Shown: positions 7,860 to 16,366 of the stretch, piece after piece
Layout of the letters: each line of letters begins with the position of its first letter
How positions within the stretch are numbered: position 1 is the first letter of the stretch
Made by a program: the position numbers and the translations under genes
Origin: JBPRGH01 sp051418055
Lineage (GTDB): Bacteria; Bacteroidota; Bacteroidia; Cytophagales; Cyclobacteriaceae
Reading direction: 5' to 3'
DNA: 64,000 bases
NCBI GenBank assembly: GCA_051418055.1
Contig: JBPRGH010000141.1
Location: 1 to 64,000, forward strand
The notes under the pieces: generated by a model
Databases searched by the model: none
Told to the model about the DNA's origin: nothing
Seen by the model: only the letters and a program-made list of their open reading frames with translations

Positions 7860-8027
7860 CTAACGCCTAAACATTTTTACTATTCCCACAACAATCAGAA
7901 CCAGGATTGCAATGATTATTATAATCGTCCAGAAACCAAATTCCAATACATCTCCAACAAAGTCACATCCGGATAATGTAACCATAAGTGTTAAAAATAA
8001 TGCGAATGCCAGGTTTGATATTTTCAT
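7860..8027 (-). CDS. Small lipoprotein/membrane protein (55 residues)
   Basis: A 55-residue frame from ATG 8027: a signal segment ending in the lipobox TLSGC (Cys21), a short loop (DFVGDVLEFGFW), one long hydrophobic helix (TIIIIIAILVLIVVGIV) and a basic tail KMFRR. Small proteins with this build (lipobox, short loop, FGxW, one helix, basic end) are widespread in Bacteroidota and are often misnamed phosphatidate cytidylyltransferase. No enzyme domain could fit. It probably sits in the inner membrane; its function is unknown. Confidence 0.7.
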   Translation of the reverse strand: MKISNLAFALFLTLMVTLSGCDFVGDVLEFGFWTIIIIIAILVLIVVGIVKMFRR

Positions 8028-8353
8028 AATTCTAAATTTTGATTTTTAAAAGTAACTCATTAAGGGACAAAAGGTTATTTATAAAAGAAGTCGTAAACGA
8101 AGTAATAGCTTCAGAGGACGATAAATTTATTTAGTTATCTCTGGTATATATCTAAATAAAATAAAAGTACCTTTGCACCCTTAAAAAATTAGCTGTGCCG
8201 TTGATCACTCCGATGACAATAAAATTTAAAACCAATACTCCACCCTGATTTCCGGACTTACGGAAACCTGCTACATTTTTATTTTAAAAAATTATCGCGG
8301 CCTTTAAATCTTTATGAGAGGGCTGGTACACATTATTTTATTGTTATTTATTT
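8028..8353 (+). promoter_or_regulatory. Promoter and about 170-base leader of the SulP gene
   Basis: TACCTTTG at 8168-8175, followed by CACCC, is an excellent Bacteroidota -7 box pointing toward the SulP gene; I see no good -33 TTTG. Transcription from it would give a leader of about 170 bases containing a hairpin TTTCCG-GACTTA-CGGAAA (8249-8266). I recognise no riboswitch family in it. The bases upstream of the box hold no gene. Confidence 0.5.
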
Positions 8354-9889
8354 ATGACACTCCTTGAGAATTTAAGAATAAAAGGGTATAACCCTAAAGA
8401 TGAGATTTTATCCGGGCTAACTGTTGCCCTGGCGCTTGTTCCTGAAGCAGTTGCTTTTTCCATTATAGCTGGTGTAAGTCCCCTGATAGGGCTTTATACC
8501 GCTTTTATAATTGGTTTAATCACAGCTATACTTGGCGGAAGACCGGGTATGATATCAGGTGCCACCGGTGCCATCGCTGTAGTTATTGTAAGTTTAGTTA
8601 TCAGTCATGGTGTTGAATACTTATTCGCAGCTGTAGTCCTGATGGGGCTTATACAGATCGCAATAGGAGTTCTTCGATTAGGTAAATTAATCCGTCTTGT
8701 CCCACATCCTGTTATTTTTGGATTCCTTAATGGCCTTGCCCTTGTGATATTCATGGCACAATTCGAGCAATTCAAAGTAAATCTGAATGGAACTGAAGAA
8801 TGGATGACAGGAACACCTTTATATATTATGCTGGGGCTTGTTTTATTGACTATGGCTATCATTTATTTCCTGCCAAAGCTTACCAAAGCTGTACCTTCTT
8901 CTCTTGTTGCTATTCTTACTGTTTCAGGTATTGTAATATTTGCAGGCCTGGAAACACGTACAGTAGGGGATATTGCTTCTATAGCCGGTGGCTTGCCGGA
9001 ATTTCATATTCCACAGATCAGCTTTTCTCTTGAAACGCTGATGATCATATTGCCTTATTCTATTATTATGGCACTGGTTGGATTAATCGAAAGCTTGCTT
9101 ACCTTATCTGTTATTGATGAAATGACTGAAACCCGGGGTAGGGGAAATAAGGAATGTGTAGCTCAGGGTATTGCCAACTTAACCACAGGCTTTTTTGGTG
9201 GTATGGGTGGCTGTGCTATGATAGGCCAGAGTATCATTAATGTAACATCAGGTGGACGATTCAGGACATCCGGTATTGTTGCCGCAGTAAGCCTTTTGCT
9301 CTTTGTACTGTTTGCGGCACCCTTAATCGAACAGATACCCATGGCAGCACTTGTAGGCCTTATGTTTATGGTTGCTATTGGGACCTTCGAATGGGCCAGC
9401 TTAAGAGTCTTTAGAAGAGTGCCTAAAATTGATGTTCTGGTAATGGTTCTTGTGGCTGTGGTAACAGTAGTGCTTCATAATCTTGCCTTAGCAGTTATTA
9501 TTGGAGTAGTAATTTCTGCACTCGCCTTTGCCTGGGAAAATGCCAAAAGGATACGTGCACGAAAAAGGGTAGATGAATATGGGTATAAACATTATGAGAT
9601 ATATGGCCCATTATTTTTTGCCTCCACAACAGCGTTTGCTGAAAAATTTGATGTTGCCAATGACCCCGAACATGTGGTAATTGACTTTATGGAATCAAAG
9701 GTTGTGGATCACTCAGCTATTGAGGCCATAAATAAAATCACTGAGCGATATGCTAAAAATGGCAAGAAAGTCCATCTGAGGCATCTTAGTGAGGATTGCC
9801 GCAAGATGCTGGATAGGGCGGATGCAATAATTGAGGTCAATCATTATGAAGACCCTACTTATAAAGTAGCTTCTGATCGAATTATATAA
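8354..9889 (+). CDS. SulP-family inorganic anion permease with STAS domain
   Basis: A 511-residue membrane protein of the SulP/SLC26 family. The N-terminal signature is clear (GLTVALALVPEAVAFSIIAG, then SPLIGLYTAFIIGL and ISGATGAIAVV), and GMGGCAMIGQSIINVTSGG matches the conserved core. The last 95 residues form a STAS domain (VVIDFMESKVVDHSAIEAIN) that usually controls transport from the cytoplasm. SulP carriers move sulfate, bicarbonate or other anions; BicA is the bicarbonate member. The substrate cannot be read directly, but an SbtA-type permease lies about 6 kb away, so bicarbonate is plausible. It is transcribed alone and ends in a hairpin shared with the convergent DksA-like gene. Confidence 0.9.
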   Translation: MTLLENLRIKGYNPKDEILSGLTVALALVPEAVAFSIIAGVSPLIGLYTAFIIGLITAILGGRPGMISGATGAIAVVIVSLVISHGVEYLFAAVVLMGLIQIAIGVLRLGKLIRLVPHPVIFGFLNGLALVIFMAQFEQFKVNLNGTEEWMTGTPLYIMLGLVLLTMAIIYFLPKLTKAVPSSLVAILTVSGIVIFAGLETRTVGDIASIAGGLPEFHIPQISFSLETLMIILPYSIIMALVGLIESLLTLSVIDEMTETRGRGNKECVAQGIANLTTGFFGGMGGCAMIGQSIINVTSGGRFRTSGIVAAVSLLLFVLFAAPLIEQIPMAALVGLMFMVAIGTFEWASLRVFRRVPKIDVLVMVLVAVVTVVLHNLALAVIIGVVISALAFAWENAKRIRARKRVDEYGYKHYEIYGPLFFASTTAFAEKFDVANDPEHVVIDFMESKVVDHSAIEAINKITERYAKNGKKVHLRHLSEDCRKMLDRADAIIEVNHYEDPTYKVASDRII

Positions 9890-9899
9890 GATAAAGAGT

Positions 9900-9935
9900 G
9901 CTGTCTCAAAATTATTATTTGAGGCAGCTTTCTCT
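9900..9935. terminator. Terminator hairpin between convergent SulP and DksA-like genes
   Basis: GCTGTCTCAAA (9900-9910), loop ATTATTA, TTTGAGGCAGC (9918-9928), an 11-bp stem with one G-T pair, then a T-rich run. Its position just after the SulP stop and before the stop of the opposing gene fits a terminator. Confidence 0.7.
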
Positions 9936-9948
9936 TAAACTTATCATC

Positions 9949-10284
9949 CTATCTTCCGGCACAATGTATACAATGTGAGCTTGCGGGCATAAGGAGCAGG
10001 CGGTTTATATTTATCTCATTTCCGCACCTGCGGCATTTACCAAATTTATCAGTATCATATAATGACAGCCATCCATCGATTCCACGAAGGTCATTTTCAG
10101 CTTTTCTTAACCCGGCTTCATTAACTGATTTATTATTTATATAATCCATCCGGCTCACCCGTCCAATAGAATTATCCAGCCCCATCGGTTTAGTCTCTTC
10201 TTTAAGATCTATGATAACCTGTATCAGCTCATCCTTTTTCTTTTCCATCGCCTCCCTGAGCTGAATTTTTTCTTTGTCAGTCAT
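9949..10284 (-). CDS. TraR/DksA-family zinc-finger protein
   Basis: A 111-residue protein: a charged N-terminal helical half (residues 1-75) and a C-terminal four-cysteine finger, C84xxC87 and C105xxC108 (GKCRRCGNE and SSHCIHCAG). This is the DksA/TraR layout, where the coiled-coil arm enters the RNA polymerase secondary channel. The arm here is shorter than in E. coli DksA (151 residues), and a DxxDxA tip motif is not obvious, so it may be a paralog with a different role. It lies six bases after the methyltransferase gene and is probably cotranscribed. Confidence 0.8.
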   Translation of the reverse strand: MTDKEKIQLREAMEKKKDELIQVIIDLKEETKPMGLDNSIGRVSRMDYINNKSVNEAGLRKAENDLRGIDGWLSLYDTDKFGKCRRCGNEININRLLLMPASSHCIHCAGR

Positions 10285-10290
10285 AGCCGT

Positions 10291-10941
10291 TCAATTTTTT
10301 CGTTTTAAGATCTTAACCCTGCTTTTGTCAGAATAAAGCTCCTGAAAATTATACTTTTGATAAATAAAATTAAAAGTTTCCTCATGGAAAAAGCTGACAT
10401 GGGTAGGATCTTTTTTATAGTACCAGTTTTCAAATTTATCCAAGGTTTCCCATTGCTCAGTCATCAGGCATAGTAGGCTATCAGGCTTTAGTAGTGAAAT
10501 AATTTTTTCCAGCTCCTTTTTCGGATTATGAAAATGCTCAAAAACTTCTGTTGAGAATATGAAATCATATCTTCCCAATGGATGATCCGGATTAAATATC
10601 GGGTCATAATTATCGCAGGAATAACCTTTTCTTGCCACTAACTTTGATAATGTGGGGGATGGTCCGCATCCGTAATCAAGTCCCTGCATACCATCACGTA
10701 AAAAAGGAAGGGATGCGTTTATAACCCTGTTGAGGAAATTTACATACCCTGGTTGTTCAATATTATTTTGATGCTTTAGGTACCGTGATTTTTCATCATT
10801 GATGTCGGGCAAATAAATTTTATCGGTAAAAATTAATTTGCAACTATTACATATATAATACTCTCTTGGATCATTTTCAGGAGAAAGTTTTTCAAGTATA
10901 TTTCTGTCACACAACGTGCATGTAATACTCTCCCTTTTCAT
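10291..10941 (-). CDS. Class I SAM-dependent methyltransferase with N-terminal zinc ribbon
   Basis: 216 residues. An N-terminal CxxC pair (C8, C11) and a second pair (C31, C34) form a probable zinc ribbon, followed by a Rossmann methyltransferase domain. The SAM-binding motif GLDYGCGPSPTLSKLVARKG is at about residues 87-106, and FIFSTEVFEHFHNPKKEL is motif IV with the typical downstream helix. The zinc ribbon plus methyltransferase layout recalls enzymes acting on nucleic acids or sugars, but the substrate is not visible. It leads a two-gene unit with the DksA-like gene. Confidence 0.8.
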   Translation of the reverse strand: MKRESITCTLCDRNILEKLSPENDPREYYICNSCKLIFTDKIYLPDINDEKSRYLKHQNNIEQPGYVNFLNRVINASLPFLRDGMQGLDYGCGPSPTLSKLVARKGYSCDNYDPIFNPDHPLGRYDFIFSTEVFEHFHNPKKELEKIISLLKPDSLLCLMTEQWETLDKFENWYYKKDPTHVSFFHEETFNFIYQKYNFQELYSDKSRVKILKRKN

Positions 10942-11023
10942 CCTGATTAATTTGTTAAGGTCATGCTTTTCAGCTGTTCCAGTTACTATTTTAGTACGCT
11001 AAAGATAATCATTTAAATAGCTA

Positions 11024-11578
11024 TTACAGAATATCGAACCATAGTAAAGCTGCTAGTAAAGTAAGAAGAACCCCTGCGCCTGCTTCAGCATAATCCTGAT
11101 ATTTTTTTGCTACCCTGTCACCTATGCTCAGGCCAATCCATGTATAGCTTATGGAAAAAGCAGCAACAATAACTGCCAACAGCCAGGGTGACAATTCGCC
11201 TTCATCTACACCTAATCCGAATCCGGCACCAAAATTATCCAGGCTTAACCCAAGCTCAAGTAAAATAAGACCTTTCCAGGTAGTGATTTTATCCACCAGG
11301 GTCTTATCAGTTTCGGGAGGTTTGGCTGCAGCATAAAATGAAGTTGTCGCTAATGCCAAAAGTATGACAACCGATAATCCGGAAGCTGCTTCACCTACAT
11401 ATTCTGATACTTCTTCACCTAGCCAGACCCCGATCAATGGCATTAAAAATTCGAACGCCCCAAAAACAATAATTATCCGTGTTCTTTGATCTTTGCCGCC
11501 AAGAGAGCCTATGGTTAGGGCTGCTGCCAGATTATTAGAGCCTATTACGAGTCCTGAAAATAATAATTTTAAGAGCAT
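11024..11578 (-). CDS. MntP-like manganese efflux pump
   Basis: 184 residues with six predicted membrane helices in two related halves. The second half has the family signature LELGLSLDNFGAGFGLGVD; the matching motif in the first half is GLVIGSNNLAAALTIGSLGG, with Asn in place of the usual Asp pair. Length and layout fit the MntP (DUF204) family, which exports Mn(II) and limits manganese toxicity. The Asn change in the first motif could alter substrate. It is a single gene with no visible riboswitch (mntP in some bacteria is under a yybP-ykoY switch; I see none in the short leader). Confidence 0.75.
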   Translation of the reverse strand: MLLKLLFSGLVIGSNNLAAALTIGSLGGKDQRTRIIIVFGAFEFLMPLIGVWLGEEVSEYVGEAASGLSVVILLALATTSFYAAAKPPETDKTLVDKITTWKGLILLELGLSLDNFGAGFGLGVDEGELSPWLLAVIVAAFSISYTWIGLSIGDRVAKKYQDYAEAGAGVLLTLLAALLWFDIL

Positions 11579-11706
11579 TAATTAAATAAAGTAGTCTTAT
11601 TAACCGGTAAATTAGCTTCATGTTCCTCATTATTGGACTAAAGGAAAAAAATTGGGGCTGCCATTTAATTCTGAATAAATCAACGTTTCAGGAAAATTTA
11701 GATAAT

Positions 11707-12732
11707 TTATTTACAAATTGTCTTCAAATATTCAGCAGTATATATTTGACCACTTCTGATCAGCTTTTCCTTTTCATCTTTTGATAACCTTCTAATCCTT
11801 GGGCTAATACCCTCTGAAGAAATAGAGATAGTCCGTGCCCAATCTTCATCAGTTAATTCATTTCGATTTAAGTTTTCGATAACGAATTTGTAAAGAGCAG
11901 AAATATAGTCGTTAAAGTTTTTAATATCTAGAGGAACAAGCTCCTGTGATTTCTTATCATTCTTAATCTGGGGTTCGGAGTCTATACGGATTCCAACGGT
12001 ATATTGATTAGCAACTCTTAAATGATCGTTTGCCGGATCTTTTCTCAGGGAATCAAAAATTGAGATGGGAAAATTTCCAATAATACCGCCATCCACCATA
12101 ATATCCAGTGCTTCTGGATTATTTTTCCTATAAATTTTACCTGTACTATCCACAAAAACAGCTTTGAAATAAAGTGGTATCGACATAGAAATACGAATAG
12201 CATGTTTTACCTTCATTTGAGGGTAAGTCTCCTTTGAAAGGATGATCAGTTTCTGTTGATTCAGTGAAGTTGCTGTAACATACAGATTAGTAAAGCCTCT
12301 ATTATTAAGTTCTTCAAATGTTATGTCAGGATCGCCTGTTTTGTCTTCTATTATATTCGCTATCCACCTGGTAAATTTTTCACCCCTATACCAGCCAAAC
12401 TTATTATTCGTGCGGATTGATCCTCCTATAAAGAAAAACCGGCCGTCATTAAATCTTCTGAATTTTGTGGAGGAGATAATTTCTTCTATTTCCCCGGCTG
12501 AATATCCCAGAGATACCATCAAAGCTGTAATGGCTCCCGCAGATGTCCCTCCAACGTTTTTAATTGAACGTAATTTTCCCTGATTTTCCAGCTCTTTTAT
12601 TACACCAGCATAGGCGATCCCTCTAATTCCTGCCCCTTCAAATATGATGTTTTCAATAGTACATACTTGTGCATATCCGTTTATAGTAAACAGGCAGAAA
12701 GAGATAATCCCTATTTTTAAAAGTATATTCAA
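11707..12732 (-). CDS. Secreted patatin-like phospholipase
   Basis: 341 residues with an N-terminal signal peptide (ends near NGYAQ). The patatin fold is complete: oxyanion-hole glycines in FEGAGIRGIAYAGVIKEL, the nucleophile Ser64 in GGTSAGA, and the catalytic Asp in DGGIIGNFP near residue 214. Such enzymes hydrolyse acyl chains of phospholipids. There is no C-terminal barrel of the PlpD type, so it probably acts in the periplasm or is released. The immediate neighbours are unrelated, and no nucleotide-cyclase gene lies nearby. Confidence 0.9.
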   Translation of the reverse strand: MNILLKIGIISFCLFTINGYAQVCTIENIIFEGAGIRGIAYAGVIKELENQGKLRSIKNVGGTSAGAITALMVSLGYSAGEIEEIISSTKFRRFNDGRFFFIGGSIRTNNKFGWYRGEKFTRWIANIIEDKTGDPDITFEELNNRGFTNLYVTATSLNQQKLIILSKETYPQMKVKHAIRISMSIPLYFKAVFVDSTGKIYRKNNPEALDIMVDGGIIGNFPISIFDSLRKDPANDHLRVANQYTVGIRIDSEPQIKNDKKSQELVPLDIKNFNDYISALYKFVIENLNRNELTDEDWARTISISSEGISPRIRRLSKDEKEKLIRSGQIYTAEYLKTICK

Positions 12733-12830
12733 TACCGGATTTTTATAACTAATTTAATATATAAAAAGATCAGCCTCTATTTGTTGAGTTGATTTAATTG
12801 TGGATATCCATATCTTTTCCTTAATTATTT

Positions 12831-12838
12831 TAGTTTTG
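12831..12838 (+). promoter_or_regulatory. -7 promoter box of the PafA-like gene
   Basis: TAGTTTTG matches the Bacteroidota TAnnTTTG -7 box. It lies 22 bases before the ATG at 12861. No clear -33 TTTG at the right distance. A TTG start at 12843 would leave almost no leader, which supports the later ATG. Confidence 0.45.
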
Positions 12839-12860
12839 TGTTTTGACTAAGCAGAATAAT

Positions 12861-14483
12861 ATGAAAAAAATATTACCCGTTCTATTACTGTTCATTTCAA
12901 TTCTTTCTTATAGTCAGGAGCGCCCTAAGCTGGTAGTTGGAGTTGTGGTGGACCAAATGAAGGAAGATTATTTGTATCGCTTCTACAAAAATTATTCCCC
13001 AGAAGGATTTAAAAAGCTGATGGATGAAGGCACGGAGATAAAGAATATGCATTACAACTATACCCCCACATTCACTGCTCCCGGCCATGCTTCTATATAT
13101 ACAGGGTCTACTCCTGCATACCATGGGATTATAGGGAACTCCTGGTTTGACAGGGAAACTAATGAGTGGGTTTATTGTGTCAGCGATAATAGTTATAAAA
13201 CAGTGGGTAGTGTATCTGATGAAGGGGAGATGAGCCCGCACAGGATGCTGACAACTACTATCACAGATGAGCTGCGTCTTTCTACTAATAATAAAGCTAA
13301 AGTTGTCAGTATTTCAATAAAAGACCGCGGTGCAATATTACCGGGCGGGCATACCGGTGATGCTTATTGGTTTGATAATGTTTCAGGAGGTTTTATAACA
13401 AGTACATTTTACCATGATAAGTTACCGAAATGGGTAGAGGAATTTAATGGTAAAGGATTAACTGACAAATACTTACAACAAAAATGGGATCTGCTTTTAC
13501 CTGAAGATGCCTATTATGAGGATCAGTCTGAATATGTAGCGTATGAAAATATATTCAAAGGAAAAGAATCGCCTGATTTTCCCTATGACCTTAAAAAGAT
13601 CAGCCCGAATTATAATAAAGAGCTGGTGACAAAAACACCTTTTGGAAATGATATTACTACAGAGTTTGCCAAAGCAGCCTTAGCAGGTGAAGAGCTTGGG
13701 AAAGATGAAATAACTGATTTTTTAGCGATCTCCTATTCTTCAACGGATAAGATCGGCCATGATTTTGGGCCCCAGTCTTTGGAGCTGGAGGATACCTATT
13801 ATCGCCTTGATCGAAATATTGCTGACCTGATTAAGTTTTTGAATGAAGAAATTGGGGAAGGTCAATATTTATTATTTCTGACTGCCGATCATGCTGTTGC
13901 GGATATCCCTCAATACCTGGTAAATCAGAAAATACCTGCCGGAAAAATTTCGGAGGGAAAATTAAAAGCATCTCTTAATAGCTTTTTAAATCAAAAATTT
14001 GGAGCTAATGACCTTGTGGTAAGTGTCAGCAATTACCAGGTATTTTTAGATCATCAGTTGGTAAGCGAGATGAATGTAACTTTATCCAAATTCCAGGAGG
14101 AAATTGTCCAGTATCTTATAGATGAAGAAAAAAATATATCACATGCCTGGACAGCCGGGGATATTCATGCTTCAGGTTTTGGTGAAGAGGGATTGAAGGG
14201 CTCGCTGGTTAGAGGTTATAATCAAAAAAGAAGTGGAGATGTTCTTTTTGCACCTTTCCCGGGATGGTTTTCTTCAGGTTATGAAAAGGGGACTACACAT
14301 GGATCACCTTTCACTTATGATACCCATGTTCCGATGCTGTGGTACGGCTGGAAAATTCCAAAAAAACAAACTGTGCGACCTTATGTGATCACCGATATTG
14401 CCAGTACTTTATCTCAGCTGCTGAATATCCGGTTACCCAATGGTAACATTGGTCAACCGATTATGGAAATATTTGAGGATTAG
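12861..14483 (+). CDS. pafA: PafA-type alkaline phosphatase
   Basis: A 540-residue periplasmic phosphatase. I chose ATG 12861 because it begins the signal peptide directly (KKILPVLLLFISILSYSQ); the frame also opens at a TTG 18 bases upstream. It follows the Thr-nucleophile PafA pattern: metal ligand Asp in VVVDQMKEDY, nucleophile Thr in PTFTAPGHAS, the Asn of GIIGNSWFD, the Lys/Arg pair in SIKDRGAILPGG, metal ligands in SSTDKIGHDFGP and TADHAVAD, and the last His in TTHGSPF. Such enzymes strip phosphate from many organic monoesters and supply phosphate to Bacteroidota. It is followed at once by an amino-acid symporter. Confidence 0.9.
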   Translation: MKKILPVLLLFISILSYSQERPKLVVGVVVDQMKEDYLYRFYKNYSPEGFKKLMDEGTEIKNMHYNYTPTFTAPGHASIYTGSTPAYHGIIGNSWFDRETNEWVYCVSDNSYKTVGSVSDEGEMSPHRMLTTTITDELRLSTNNKAKVVSISIKDRGAILPGGHTGDAYWFDNVSGGFITSTFYHDKLPKWVEEFNGKGLTDKYLQQKWDLLLPEDAYYEDQSEYVAYENIFKGKESPDFPYDLKKISPNYNKELVTKTPFGNDITTEFAKAALAGEELGKDEITDFLAISYSSTDKIGHDFGPQSLELEDTYYRLDRNIADLIKFLNEEIGEGQYLLFLTADHAVADIPQYLVNQKIPAGKISEGKLKASLNSFLNQKFGANDLVVSVSNYQVFLDHQLVSEMNVTLSKFQEEIVQYLIDEEKNISHAWTAGDIHASGFGEEGLKGSLVRGYNQKRSGDVLFAPFPGWFSSGYEKGTTHGSPFTYDTHVPMLWYGWKIPKKQTVRPYVITDIASTLSQLLNIRLPNGNIGQPIMEIFED

Positions 14484-14533
14484 TCAGGTGGTTTCAAAAA
14501 TGACCCGTAAATTGGGCGTTTAATTTTCTGTTT

Positions 14534-16036
14534 ATGAGTAAAATAGAATCGTTCAGCAGTCGGTGGGGTCTAGTACTTGCTGCTCTTGGAATGGCCATAG
14601 GTGCAGGTAATCTCTGGCGCTTTCCTCGTCTGGCAGGACAGTATGGAGGTACTTTTCTTATCTTATGGATTGTATTCCTACTGATCTGGTCCATACCAAT
14701 TTTGCTGGCTGAATTCTCCATTGGGAAAAAACATAAAATGGGTGTGATCGGGAGCTATACTGCAACAGCAGGTAAAAATTATGCCTGGGCCGGCTTCTTT
14801 ATTACTGTTTGTACCCTTGGAATAGCTTTTTATTATTCAGTAGTTACAGGTTGGGCATTGAGATATCTGATCTTTTCAGTAGACCAGGCTTGGCTATCTG
14901 TTAGTGGAGGCGAGACTGTTTCTGCCATACTTACCGAAGAGCCCGGATATCTTGAGCTTTACTGGGCAAAGATCTCTAATTTGAGTATGTATACTGTAAT
15001 AAGCTATATGTTGCTGACAATAGCCGCTGTAGCAGTTTTATACAAGGGAATTCAGAAGGGCCTGGAAAAAGCAAACAGGATTTTAATACCTACACTTTTC
15101 CTTTTAATATTGATCATTGCGGTCATGTCCTTATCCATGGAAAATGGCTGGAAGGGCTTAAATTATATGTTTACAATTGATGTGGCATTATTTGGAAATG
15201 CTACGGTATGGATTGAAGCATTGTCACAATCTGCCTGGTCTACCGGTGCCGGTTGGGGATTGATGCTGACTATTTCATCCTATTCAAGGGCTAAGGAGGA
15301 CGTAACCTTAAATACTTTTATTGGTGCATTTGGAAATAACACTGCCTCTCTTTTAGCAGGCATGGCTATACTGCCGGCAGTTTTCGCGCTTTCTGTTGAT
15401 GAGGCGACGGCCATTTCTTACCTGCAGGAAGGCAATCAGGCTTTAACATTCACTATAATCCCAAAATTATTTGCTACCATTCCTGGTGGGATTTGGCTGG
15501 CAGTAATATTTTTCCTCGCATTCCTGCTGGCGGCCTTTAGCTCCTTTCTGCCAATGATTGAATTATTTATTCGAAATCTGATAGATGCCGGTATGACAAG
15601 AGGTAGGGCAGCTCTGACTGTTTGCATAGCCATAATTCTTTTTGGTCTTCCCTCGGCATGGTCCCTGGATTTTTTTAATAACCAGGACTGGGTTTGGGGG
15701 ATAGGATTGATAGTCAGTGGATTGTTTATGGCCTGGGCAGCTGTGAAATACGGGCTCGACTCTTTCAAAAAAGATTTTATTGACAAAGATTCTGATTTTA
15801 AAGTACCTCCGGCTTATTTCAAGATCTGTTTATATCTGGTTATTCCATTAGGTATAATTTTGATCTACTGGTGGTTATCACAGGGATATAGTGAAAACCC
15901 ATGGTTTGACGAGGAAGGGAACTGGAACATTTGGGATGTTTACAGTAATGCTACCGTAGTTACACAGTGGGCCCTTGTATTGTTATTAGGGTTTATATTA
16001 AACGGTTGGTTGTACAAAAAATTCATAAAACGATGA
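14534..16036 (+). CDS. Neurotransmitter:sodium symporter (NSS) family transporter
   Basis: 500 residues with about twelve membrane helices, close to bacterial NSS transporters. The first helix carries the sodium- and substrate-binding signature ALGMAIGAGNLWRFPRLAGQ. Other conserved parts are YYSVVTGWALRYL and the unwound-helix region LSQSAWSTGAGWGLMLTISSY. NSS proteins import amino acids with sodium. The substrate may be methionine or another neutral amino acid, because the next gene encodes a MetS-like small subunit whose ATG overlaps this stop (ATGA), implying translational coupling. Fifty bases separate it from the phosphatase. Confidence 0.9.
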   Translation: MSKIESFSSRWGLVLAALGMAIGAGNLWRFPRLAGQYGGTFLILWIVFLLIWSIPILLAEFSIGKKHKMGVIGSYTATAGKNYAWAGFFITVCTLGIAFYYSVVTGWALRYLIFSVDQAWLSVSGGETVSAILTEEPGYLELYWAKISNLSMYTVISYMLLTIAAVAVLYKGIQKGLEKANRILIPTLFLLILIIAVMSLSMENGWKGLNYMFTIDVALFGNATVWIEALSQSAWSTGAGWGLMLTISSYSRAKEDVTLNTFIGAFGNNTASLLAGMAILPAVFALSVDEATAISYLQEGNQALTFTIIPKLFATIPGGIWLAVIFFLAFLLAAFSSFLPMIELFIRNLIDAGMTRGRAALTVCIAIILFGLPSAWSLDFFNNQDWVWGIGLIVSGLFMAWAAVKYGLDSFKKDFIDKDSDFKVPPAYFKICLYLVIPLGIILIYWWLSQGYSENPWFDEEGNWNIWDVYSNATVVTQWALVLLLGFILNGWLYKKFIKR

Positions 16037-16152
16037 GTAGCTCAGCAATAATTGCCATGATTGTTATAAACCTTATTGTAATGGGTGGGTTTATCTTTTT
16101 TCTTCGGATAGCAATAAATAAAGAGAAGAAGAAAGCGGCTGATGAAGAATAA
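16033..16152 (+). CDS. MetS-like small subunit of the NSS transporter
   Basis: A 39-residue frame whose ATG overlaps the stop of the NSS gene. It has one membrane helix (AIIAMIVINLIVMGGFIFFL) and a charged tail rich in Lys and Glu. The size, single helix and overlapping position match MetS of Corynebacterium MetPS, in which the small protein is needed for activity of the NSS partner. The family assignment is from layout rather than a diagnostic motif. Confidence 0.7.
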   Translation: MSSSAIIAMIVINLIVMGGFIFFLRIAINKEKKKAADEE

Positions 16153-16203
16153 TAAAATCTTATTGCTTTAAACTTATCTCTTCTCTTAATAATGCTCAAC
16201 GAT

Positions 16204-16220
16204 AGCCTTGCCTGAAGGCT
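16204..16220 (+). terminator. Weak hairpin after the NSS unit
   Basis: AGCCTT (16204-16209) pairs with AAGGCT (16215-16220) around GCCTG, with a T run (TTTTT) some ten bases later. A second short hairpin, CCAACA/TGTTGG, lies at 16296-16319. Either could end the transporter transcript; support is weak. Confidence 0.35.
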
Positions 16221-16366
16221 TCTGCTGGTTTTTAAAGCTTTAGATAAGCAAATTTTCGTTTGAAATACTTTTTTACATTAAATGATACTTAAGACCCAAC
16301 AGTAACAACTAATTGTTGGTTTATAGAATTAATGCCACTAATTCTTGAACAACAAAGTATCTGATT

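Noticed and set aside
11707..12732. CapV-type CBASS patatin effector
   Set aside because: It has a signal peptide and no nucleotidyltransferase gene nearby.
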